64,000 nucleotides of DNA, from positions 62,001 through 126,000 of the forward strand of contig JABTUQ010000006.1 in assembly GCA_015075225.1 (NCBI GenBank), given 5' to 3'. This document shows positions 55,293 to 62,892 of the stretch, piece after piece (the first letter of the stretch is position 1; each line of letters begins with the position of its first letter). A model generated the notes under the pieces. The model worked only from the letters and a program-made list of their open reading frames with translations. It had not been told where the DNA came from and searched no databases. Source of the stretch: Burkholderiales bacterium. GTDB lineage: Bacteria > Pseudomonadota > Gammaproteobacteria > Burkholderiales > Nitrosomonadaceae. Both the position numbers and the translations under genes were made by a program.

Positions 55293-57602
55293 TTATAAAT
55301 CGATCTGCAGAGCAACGCTGAAATTGCGCCCTGGTTGGCTGTAGAAGCTCATCCCTTGCTCATCATTGGTGACATCAGATTGGCGGATATCGCTCCACAC
55401 CCAGAATTTGCGGTCAAACAGGTTGTTGAGATTGAAGCCGACATGAACATTTTTTCTTGGTTTCCACCAGGCAGATAGATCCACCACGCCATAACCATCC
55501 GGCTGGTAGTAGTTGTCAGCTTTATCAGCGCGTGAAACTCGGTGCGCAGCACGCAGACGTGATTCAGCCCCAATGATCTGCTCGCTCAGAGTGCCTTCCC
55601 AGCCCAGTGACAGACTCCCGCGCAATGGCTCAATGCTGTTGAGCGGCACTTTACCGTTGGGGGATTTCACATCGCCGTGGGAATAGGCTACTGCGCCATT
55701 GAGGTACCAGTTGCCCGGTAATGTCCAGTGAGTGCGGATTTCTGCCCCACGAATAGTTGCTTTTTCATAGTTGATATGCTGAAAAACTGAACTTACCAGC
55801 CCGCCAAGGCAAACGTTCGGAGATCCACAAATCCGCTGGCTCTTGATGAAATCTTTGTATTCATTGTGGTACAGGGCAATCTGCCAGTGACTGCTCAGAA
55901 CGTTGAAGCGAGTTCCAATCTCGTAACCGATGCTGGTTTCCGGTTTGAGATCCGGGTTGGCGATACGGGCATAGCGCTGTGCTGAATTGTGAAACATCCC
56001 ATTGACGTCGTTGTAGTTAGGTGCGCGGAAGCCACGTACCGCCTGGCCGTAAACACTGATCTGAGGGTGGAACTGCCAGAGCGCGGATAATTTGGGTGAA
56101 ATAGAATTAAAGTTGCGGCTGACACCATCGAATTGCTGGCCGGTCATGAATAAGGGTGCATCGTCTGGGCGCAGCTCAATACGGTCGTAGCGTATTCCAG
56201 GGGTGATGACTAGATCGCCGTCCAGCATTTCAATGCTATCTTGCAGAAATAAGCCGTAGGTACGGGTTCTCCCTGGAGTAAAGCCGTGATTAGGGTAGGT
56301 TTCGCCGAGCACCAGCTTAATCGGGTTGTTATAGTTGCCATTGCGGAAGATGGTGCTGTCTTTCCACTGGGAAATTTCCAGCGTGCGCCAGTCAAAGCCG
56401 CTTGTCAGATTATGGATAATTGATCCAAAGACCAGCATTTTTTCGAGTTGACTGTTGAACCCGTAAAGTTTCTGATCAACAGTAACATCCATATTGATTT
56501 CACAATTATTGCCAGTGCCGGTAGTGGCGGAACAGCTGGCGCTGGTGTTGCGGCGATTTTGTTGTGTGTATGTTTCAGTTGCGGATTTCTGGTGATAGCC
56601 CATCAGATAGAAGCGATCCAGCCAGGTATTCTTCGGTTTCCATTCCCAATCAAGGCTCCAGCGGTTGCGCTTCAGTTCTTCTGCTCCCAGGTTGCCAGTC
56701 ATTTTGGGGACGGTACGGTACATGCGCAGGGTATCAACTTCGCTGCTGATATCGCGGCGTTCAAAGGTCAGTCCGACGCGATGTCTGGTAGTAGGCAACC
56801 AAGCCAGTTTGGCCAGTGTGGCCAGGGATTCGTTGTCAATGTTATTGGGTTTTTCGCGATCAAATCCTGTGCCACCCTTACTTCCGCGATTACTCAGTTC
56901 ATGGCCATTTCTTCCGCTAATCCCCAGGAGTAACTTGAACTGGTCACTACCGATGGCGCCCAGACCGGTATTTTGGAAACTTTTATCCGCGTCCCGCCAG
57001 GTGAAGCGGTAACGTAGTGCAGTGTTTTTGCCATCCGCCAGCAGATCTTCCGGATTAAGCGTGCGATAGCCGATGACACCACCAAGTGCTTCTGAACCGT
57101 AGAGACTGGAAGCCGGGCCACGCAGTATTTCCACGCCCTGCAGAAAATCCATCTCTGGAGAATCGCTGGTTGCCGTGGTGGTGTTGTTATTTCCGCCGCC
57201 GGTAAAAACTTCTGGAAGACGCACGCCGTCGACCATCTGCAGTACCCGGATGCCTTCAATACCGCGAATGTTGATAGTAGTTGCGCCATAACGGCGTGCA
57301 TCGCGCGACATCACCATGTCCGGCTCATCTTCAAAGAGCGCAGCTTCATCGTGAGGGCGCCGCTTCTGAATGTCCTTTTCATCTATCTTGGTGATCGTGG
57401 CAGGTACTTTATGTAGTTCAGTTTCGCTGCGGGTGGCGGTAACGGTAATTTGCTGCAGGTTGGCGGCAACAAATTTATCGTCAGGTATAGGGGTGGCTGG
57501 CACAGTTTCGGCCGCACCTGCATGAGCTAATAATGAAAAAGCGATGGCTGTTGCCAGGCAAATCTTCCAACTAATTGAATAACATTTGAACCTTAAAAGC
57601 AT
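55293..57602 (-). CDS. TonB-dependent heme receptor (HmuR/HemR type)
   Basis: The 769-residue receptor has a signal peptide (about 1-31), TonB box region LQQITVTATRS near 49, plug text VDGVRLPEVF near 124 and a 22-strand barrel ending in AVALQIDL-type residues (FSVALQIDL). The barrel contains the FRAP motif (VRGFRAPNYNDVNGMFH) and an NPDL motif, the paired signature of heme receptors, with a histidine between them. It imports heme or heme proteins. Its neighbour downstream is the CobN-like gene and upstream the DUF2325 protein. Confidence 0.9.
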   Translation of the reverse strand: MLLRFKCYSISWKICLATAIAFSLLAHAGAAETVPATPIPDDKFVAANLQQITVTATRSETELHKVPATITKIDEKDIQKRRPHDEAALFEDEPDMVMSRDARRYGATTINIRGIEGIRVLQMVDGVRLPEVFTGGGNNNTTTATSDSPEMDFLQGVEILRGPASSLYGSEALGGVIGYRTLNPEDLLADGKNTALRYRFTWRDADKSFQNTGLGAIGSDQFKLLLGISGRNGHELSNRGSKGGTGFDREKPNNIDNESLATLAKLAWLPTTRHRVGLTFERRDISSEVDTLRMYRTVPKMTGNLGAEELKRNRWSLDWEWKPKNTWLDRFYLMGYHQKSATETYTQQNRRNTSASCSATTGTGNNCEINMDVTVDQKLYGFNSQLEKMLVFGSIIHNLTSGFDWRTLEISQWKDSTIFRNGNYNNPIKLVLGETYPNHGFTPGRTRTYGLFLQDSIEMLDGDLVITPGIRYDRIELRPDDAPLFMTGQQFDGVSRNFNSISPKLSALWQFHPQISVYGQAVRGFRAPNYNDVNGMFHNSAQRYARIANPDLKPETSIGYEIGTRFNVLSSHWQIALYHNEYKDFIKSQRICGSPNVCLGGLVSSVFQHINYEKATIRGAEIRTHWTLPGNWYLNGAVAYSHGDVKSPNGKVPLNSIEPLRGSLSLGWEGTLSEQIIGAESRLRAAHRVSRADKADNYYQPDGYGVVDLSAWWKPRKNVHVGFNLNNLFDRKFWVWSDIRQSDVTNDEQGMSFYSQPGRNFSVALQIDL

Positions 57603-57718
57603 GATGCTTCCCCAGAAAATAAATTATTTCTGGCTGGCTGGCGTGATGCTGGCTGGCTGTTTTATAGGTATGTTGTCTTGATTTCGGGTTTGACTACATA
57701 GACTGGACTCGTGAATTG

Positions 57719-59041
57719 TTAATCTGTTGCAGTTTCAACTGTGTTGACGGGCAAGCCGTTTATGCTGGCCTGTCCTGATGTGATTTTTGTCAGAGCGGCT
57801 GCAAAGCTGGAGATCCCCGTGCCTTTGAACAGCAAACAGGGTTTCTGGCCTAACCGGCAAAGCCTTTTGATCTGATAGTAAGCGGCGTGGCTGACACAAT
57901 CGGTCGGGCAGATTACTGCAGTAGCGCCGTATACCATTTCCGGCAGTCGTGAAAGAGCATCTTCCTGGCCACCATCATGGTGCGACAATTTGAGACCAAG
58001 TTGTCCGGCGAGTGCACGATATTGCGGTAACAGGGCAGGCCGTCCACCCACGCACAGAATGCTGTCGTAAGAAGAAATGGCTGCTTCAGTAATCATGTTT
58101 GCTGGTTCTGCTGTTACGGTGTGGCCAGAATTGAGTGCCAGAAGATTTTCCAGTGTGTCCCGTTCGGTGCGTAGAGTATCGCATTCGTGGTAAAGCTCAG
58201 TCAGCGTGTGGCATGCATTCTTGAGTGATTGCTTGAGATCGTTGGCTTGTGTTGCCTTGATCTGTAGTTGTTCATTTTCCGTTGTCAGCTGCATCAGGCG
58301 CTGACTCATACCGAGCATGGCACAGCCGGATTCCAGTGTTTCCAGTCGCTGGCGGAGGATCTTGCATTCTCGTTCGGATTGCTGCGACTGCCTGATTTCA
58401 GCAGTAGCCTGCTGCAATTGCTGGCGCAGGTGTAATTCGGTCTGGCTGTGTTTTTTCCTGATTTGTTCCAGTTGCCCGGCCAGTTCCTTCAGTGCTTGCT
58501 CTGTCTGGCTTAGCCGGTGTTGTGTGATTGACAGTTCGGCAACCGCTTCATGCATGTGCATGTGAATTTTGTCATGAATCTGTTCTCTGACTTCGGAATC
58601 AGATCGTTTGTGAGTGAGCGCTGCCCAAAGCGGTCCGGCCACTTTTCCATTGGCGAAACAGATTTCCCACAGTGCGAGTACTTCGTTTCCGGTTTTGGCT
58701 GCATCGAATTGTTTGATATGGTTTTCATACAACCTGTCCAGGTATTTGTGAATCGTTTCCGATATAGAGTTTCTCGTGGTGGCGTGGCAGACTGCTTCAA
58801 CGTGCAGATCATGCGCGTTATGGATGGAGGCTTTGAACTGAAAGCGCTTGGCAAAACGCTCAAGATCTGTGGCGGGCAAACATAGGCCGATAACGGGGCA
58901 GTGATAGGTTCTGTTCAGTTCCCATATTTTTGAGCGTTTCGCCGGGGAAACTGAAAGATCGATTGCCGGGATTGTGGATGGGCTGATTCCGGTCAATGAA
59001 GGATCTATGTCCGGCCGTTTCAAAATGGCTGGTGAATGCAT
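57719..59041 (-). CDS. DUF2325 protein with central coiled coil
   Basis: The 440-residue protein has an N-terminal domain of unknown type (about 35-170, with a DKIHMHMHEA His-rich patch), a long coiled coil (about 175-310) and a C-terminal DUF2325 domain: ILCVGGRPALLPQYRALAG, HHDGGQ, VICPTDCVSHAAYYQIKRLC and KPCLLF. DUF2325 proteins often sit beside metal or heme uptake genes, but their function is unknown. An AGAGGAG ribosome binding site precedes the ATG and a weak Fur site lies 66-80 bp upstream. It may head the receptor operon (116 bp to the receptor). Confidence 0.82.
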   Translation of the reverse strand: MHSPAILKRPDIDPSLTGISPSTIPAIDLSVSPAKRSKIWELNRTYHCPVIGLCLPATDLERFAKRFQFKASIHNAHDLHVEAVCHATTRNSISETIHKYLDRLYENHIKQFDAAKTGNEVLALWEICFANGKVAGPLWAALTHKRSDSEVREQIHDKIHMHMHEAVAELSITQHRLSQTEQALKELAGQLEQIRKKHSQTELHLRQQLQQATAEIRQSQQSERECKILRQRLETLESGCAMLGMSQRLMQLTTENEQLQIKATQANDLKQSLKNACHTLTELYHECDTLRTERDTLENLLALNSGHTVTAEPANMITEAAISSYDSILCVGGRPALLPQYRALAGQLGLKLSHHDGGQEDALSRLPEMVYGATAVICPTDCVSHAAYYQIKRLCRLGQKPCLLFKGTGISSFAAALTKITSGQASINGLPVNTVETATD

Positions 59042-59493
59042 AAACTGCTCCTCTTGATGAAAACGCTGACTGGGTTAATATAACCAGAATTTTCTAATTA
59101 TGTAAATAACAATTATTATCATTCGTATTATTATTTTTTATGATGAAGTAATTCAATGAATGTATCACCGGAGCATCCAATACCATTTTAATGGCAGTGA
59201 GGATCAGAAACGGTTCCTGCTATGGCATGTATTTTTGTATAAACGGCGACTGCCGCTAATCTTCAGTCAGGGCAAATATTTTATATAAGCTCATGAAAGG
59301 GCAGTACATTTTCTATGGTGTCAGCCATTACATAGAAAACAAGGTTACCGACTACCGGTGTTGTGTGGCTTGTTCATCACTGTGTGGATGTATGACTCTG
59401 GCATTGATTCAGGCTAAGTTCGGTGGCCTGGGGTGGGTGGTCGTTAGCTGTTTGCAGCATCCATTTGTCAGGTAACCGGATTCGGGTTCGAAA
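59042..59493. other. Region between DUF2325 gene and CbiX-like pseudogene
   Basis: The first 150 bases are AT-rich promoter sequence with a Fur-like site. No gene is supported in the rest; a 60-codon plus-strand frame (59293-59475) has no ribosome binding site or family signal. Confidence 0.4.
59107..59121 (-). promoter_or_regulatory. Fur-like site upstream of the DUF2325/heme receptor genes
   Basis: TAACAAT-T-ATTATCA matches 12 of 14 positions of the Fur consensus. It lies in the AT-rich promoter region 66 bp before the DUF2325 start. Confidence 0.6.
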
Positions 59494-60292
59494 CTATTGA
59501 GTTTGGCATTTGGCGGGCAGTAGTTGTTTTGGCCGGGTTTCGAGAGAAGTCGTATCGTCATGCTTTGGTCCGAGTGCAAATGCAACGACTTGTTTTTTAC
59601 CATTCCGGTTTGCCGGGTCAAAGATGCCAGTGCTCGAGTTGCCGTTTTGTTTTGTTTGCGGATTTCTGGTGCTTCTTCGGTTTTCCTCCAGCAGAATCAG
59701 GGAGTTGATCGAACGAAAATGGATGCCTTGCGTTGCCTGTTTGATGATTCGCATCCAGTCGCTATACATGGCGCGCCTATCCGTATCTTGCTGTGCGCCA
59801 TAACCTATCACCAGCAGAGGTTGGTGTGCGGTGCGCTTGATGCTGCGCAAACGGGTGGCCAGTGCCTCGATTGCGAAATCACTCTCGCCATAGGGTTTCG
59901 TGAAAGTCGCAGGGGATAGTCTGGTTTTCTTCGCTGATGAGCTTGTGGATGAGTTGATAACGCGGTTCTGCTGCAGAAATAAACAATGGGAGCACGACGA
60001 TACGGCCGATATTGTGCTGATTCAGGCGGGAGAGGCCGGACTGCAGTATTTGCCGGGAATGTTCATCCGTTACAAAGACCAGGGCAGCTGGATGGCTGGC
60101 CGAAAATGCGTTGAAAGCCTTCCGGATTTCTTCGTTGCCAGCAGTGCCGCGATCCGCTGCGACCACCAGAAAACCGGTTTGACCGGCTTGTTCCAGCTTG
60201 GCTGAATATATTGGCGCCGTGTTTAGCAAGCCAAATATCAGCACATAAAAACATGCCGTGATGTGGATGGTTTTTCTGATCCAGAAAAGCAT
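59494..60292 (-). pseudogene. Exported CbiX-like tetrapyrrole chelatase, frameshifted
   Basis: The first frame (60292 down to 59879) starts with a signal peptide (about residues 1-31) and a CbiX-type domain with LVVAADRGTAGNEEIRKAF and RIVVLPLFISAAEPRYQ. It is then out of frame. The second domain continues in another frame (PYGESDFAIEALATRLR, PLLVIGYGAQQDTDRR), and later QVVAFALGPKHDD needs two more shifts. Shift sites are near the G4 at 59912-59915, near 59671-59686 and near 59592-59612. The residues at the usual catalytic His (HGS motif) read ADRG and YGA, so both active sites look altered. Its link to heme use is inferred from position only. Confidence 0.7.
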
Positions 60293-60489
60293 ATTTCCTC
60301 CGGGCTGCGAAACATAATCATGTTGTGAATAAGGGCCAGGCAGTTAGGGGCTCTGATCCTTTGTTATCGATAATAATTATCGTTAACACTGTTGTGAATC
60401 TGGATGGTAACGTATTTTAAGGCTATGTAACAATTAATTATTGAATGAGTTGTCGAATGTGCATTGAGCTATAGAATGAGGAGTCCACA
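60293..60489. other. Promoter region with Fur site and left end of the IS element
   Basis: It contains the Fur box at 60368-60382, the 8-bp target duplication at 60413-60420 and the left inverted repeat of the IS (from 60421). Divergent genes lie on both sides. Confidence 0.55.
60368..60382 (+). promoter_or_regulatory. Fur box (palindromic)
   Basis: CGATAAT-A-ATTATCG is a perfect palindrome around one base and matches 12 of 14 Fur consensus positions. It lies 76 bp before the CbiX-like start on one side. On the other it was presumably close to the BNR/TonB genes before the IS inserted. Confidence 0.75.
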
Positions 60490-61469
60490 ATGAGATCAAC
60501 GGAATTCAAAGATTGGATGAGTTCAATAGAACGCATGAGCCGTCATCAACGAGAGCAACTGCGAAAAAGGCTGGCAGGAAAAGAGGATACTGATGAAGTC
60601 ATCGCACTGATCGAAGGCCATCAGCCTGACAAACTTGCTTGTCCCGATTGCAAATCTACTGAGCTATATCGCTGGGGAAATGTCAGTCAATTGCAACGTT
60701 ATCGTTGCCGCCAATGCCATCGCACGTTCAATGCGCTCACAGGCACGCCACTGGCACGGTTACGCCACAAAGATAAATGGTTTGAGTATGAGCAAACCCT
60801 GATTCAGGGATTAAGTATCCGTCAATCAGCAGATAGCTGTGGGATAGCCAATAATACAAGCTTTAAGTGGCGTCATCGTTTTCTGCAAATTCCTGCAGCT
60901 CGTCAACCCGGCAAAATGAATGGTATTGTCGAAGCCGATGAAACCTATTTTCTGGAATCCTTTAAAGGACAGCGTCGGTTACCCAGGTCTGCACGCAAGC
61001 GAGGTGGCAAAGCTGACAAGAAAGGGACATCAAAAGAACAGGTACCTGTATTAGTGGTACGGGATCGTCATGGTGAAACTGCCAGCTGTATACTGCAAGG
61101 CACCAGTACCCAGCAAATTGAACCAGCGCTTATCCCTCTGTTAAATAAGGATGTCATCCTGTGCACTGATGGGTTACCCACGTATAAACAAATTACCCGG
61201 CAGGCAAACATTGCTCATCGCCCGGTCAATATCGCTGCAGGTCAGCGCGTGATAGACAACATCTATCATGTTCAGAATGTCAATGCTTATGACAGTCGAC
61301 TCAAACAGTGGATGAAGAAATTTCATGGAGTGGCAACACGCTATCTTGGGAATTATCTCGGTTGGCACAGAATGATTGACCGTCTCGGCCAAAATATTAC
61401 GCCAACGCTTTGTTTCCTCGCATCTCTTGGGAAAACAAGGCAGTTTCAACAATTAATTATAACATAGCC
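60421..61469 (+). mobile_element. IS1595-family insertion sequence, 1,049 bp, intact
   Basis: Left end GGCTATGTAACAATTAATTA and right end (as complement) GGCTATGTTATAATTAATTG form about 25-bp inverted repeats. The element is flanked by a perfect 8-bp duplication TATTTTAA (60413-60420 and 61470-61477), the size expected for IS1595. It contains one intact transposase. The exact ends and duplication suggest a recent insertion. Confidence 0.93.
60490..61467 (+). CDS. IS1595 family transposase
   Basis: The 325-residue protein has an N-terminal zinc ribbon (CPDC-x20-CRQC near residues 55-78), a helix-turn-helix-like stretch (LSIRQSADSCGIANNTSFKWRHRF near 111) and an ISXO2-type DDE domain starting GIVEADETYFLESFKG near 150, with VILCTDGLPTYKQI near 226 and WHRMIDRL near 300. 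The stop TAG overlaps the right inverted repeat. The gene is unbroken and probably functional. Confidence 0.93.
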   Translation: MRSTEFKDWMSSIERMSRHQREQLRKRLAGKEDTDEVIALIEGHQPDKLACPDCKSTELYRWGNVSQLQRYRCRQCHRTFNALTGTPLARLRHKDKWFEYEQTLIQGLSIRQSADSCGIANNTSFKWRHRFLQIPAARQPGKMNGIVEADETYFLESFKGQRRLPRSARKRGGKADKKGTSKEQVPVLVVRDRHGETASCILQGTSTQQIEPALIPLLNKDVILCTDGLPTYKQITRQANIAHRPVNIAAGQRVIDNIYHVQNVNAYDSRLKQWMKKFHGVATRYLGNYLGWHRMIDRLGQNITPTLCFLASLGKTRQFQQLIIT

Positions 61470-61565
61470 TATTTTAACCATCGCTTAGCGATTTCCAGAT
61501 GCGACAAAATGTCGCATTTCCACCCCTATTTAGATCATTTATTCTTCTGGCTTTTGTCACGAACC

Positions 61566-62837
61566 ATGAAGAAATCACTGTTTTTCCTTTCCGCATTGAT
61601 CGGTCTGGTTTTCTCGCTGGTTTCAGTGGTGGCCAGAGCCGCTGGATCGGATACCGGCAATCTGTTGCAACAACCAGTACAACAACCGGCGCCCGCTGCG
61701 GCAAAACATATCAAGACTGCGCTGGCAGTCGGGGTATCGCTGGATCAGCAAGGGCGGCTATGGCTGGCAAAAGTGGTCAATCAGCGTTTGCTGGTTTCCT
61801 GGTCGGAGGATGATGGCCAGCATTTCTCCGGGCCAGTAACAGTTAATTCTGTACCGGAGAATATTGGTAACGATGGTGAAAATCGCCCCAAGATTCAGGT
61901 GGCGCACGATGGTACGGTGCTGGTTACCTGGACACAGCAGCTGGCGGAAAAATATGCTGGAAATATAAAGTTCTCACGTTCTACCGATTCAGGCCAGACG
62001 TTTTCGGAACCCATCGTCCTGAACGATGATGGTCGTGTGACCAGCCATCGTTTCGATTCCCTGGCAATCGATGGAAAAGGCAGGGTGGTGGTCGCCTGGC
62101 TGGATGCGAGAGATCGTGATGCGGCAAGGGAAAAAGGCGAAGAATTCAAGGGTATCTCACTCTACAGCAGCCAGTCGTCCGACAATGGCGCGCATTTCGA
62201 GCCCAGCCGGAAAATTCATCAGCATACCTGTGAATGCTGCCGCACTGCGCTTGCCTGGACCAGCGAAGGGCCGATCGTGCTGTTGCGGAACATTTTTGAC
62301 GCCAACACCCGTGATTTTGCCGTGGTGAATCTGGACAAAACGGAAGAAAGCGCCAGAAGGGTGACCCATGATGAATGGCAGATTGATGCCTGCCCGCACA
62401 ATGGCGGCAGTCTTGCAGTTGACGGCAGGGATCAGTTGCACCTGACCTGGTTTACCAGTGGTGCTGCAGTCCAGGGACAGCTCTACAGGCGGATCAGCAG
62501 CAACCGGGAATCGCAACCCATGGCACTGGGAGATGCGGATATGCAGCCGGATCACGCTGCAGTGGTGGCGCATGGTGAAACCGTCATCCTGACCTGGCGT
62601 GAATTTGATGGCAACGTCTATTCCGCAAGGATGATGTTTTCGAATGATGGTGGTACCAGTTGGAGCGCGCCCTGGCGTGTGATGCTGACAACCGGAACCA
62701 GCGATTATCCGGTGCCACTGATCAGTGATAACAAGGCTCTGATTGTCTGGCGCACCAATAATGAGGGTCTGCGGGTTCTGCCGGTTGAGAAGGTCATCAA
62801 CCGTTCCAGTCACCAAACGCTGTTCGCAACACAATAA
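61566..62837 (+). CDS. Exported BNR (Asp-box) sialidase-like protein
   Basis: From ATG 61566 the product is 423 residues with a signal peptide ending RAAG near residue 25; an upstream frame running into the IS is not native. It has at least four Asp-boxes (SEDDGQHFSGPV, STDSGQTFSEPI, SSDNGAHFEPSR, SNDGGTSWSAPW), so it folds as a beta-propeller. The sialidase Arg triad could not be placed, so catalysis is unlikely. A CECC motif (HTCECCRTALAW near 225) and a DACPHNGG block are unusual and could bind metal. It is 55 bp before a TonB receptor. Its promoter may have been displaced by the IS. Confidence 0.8.
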   Translation: MKKSLFFLSALIGLVFSLVSVVARAAGSDTGNLLQQPVQQPAPAAAKHIKTALAVGVSLDQQGRLWLAKVVNQRLLVSWSEDDGQHFSGPVTVNSVPENIGNDGENRPKIQVAHDGTVLVTWTQQLAEKYAGNIKFSRSTDSGQTFSEPIVLNDDGRVTSHRFDSLAIDGKGRVVVAWLDARDRDAAREKGEEFKGISLYSSQSSDNGAHFEPSRKIHQHTCECCRTALAWTSEGPIVLLRNIFDANTRDFAVVNLDKTEESARRVTHDEWQIDACPHNGGSLAVDGRDQLHLTWFTSGAAVQGQLYRRISSNRESQPMALGDADMQPDHAAVVAHGETVILTWREFDGNVYSARMMFSNDGGTSWSAPWRVMLTTGTSDYPVPLISDNKALIVWRTNNEGLRVLPVEKVINRSSHQTLFATQ

Positions 62838-62892
62838 TAGCGGCAAACACTGCTGCAATTACCAATCACAAATCGAAAGGAAGGCTCAAATC

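Noticed and set aside
59293..59475. 60-codon frame upstream of the CbiX-like pseudogene
   Set aside because: Lacks start signals and codes for no recognisable domain.
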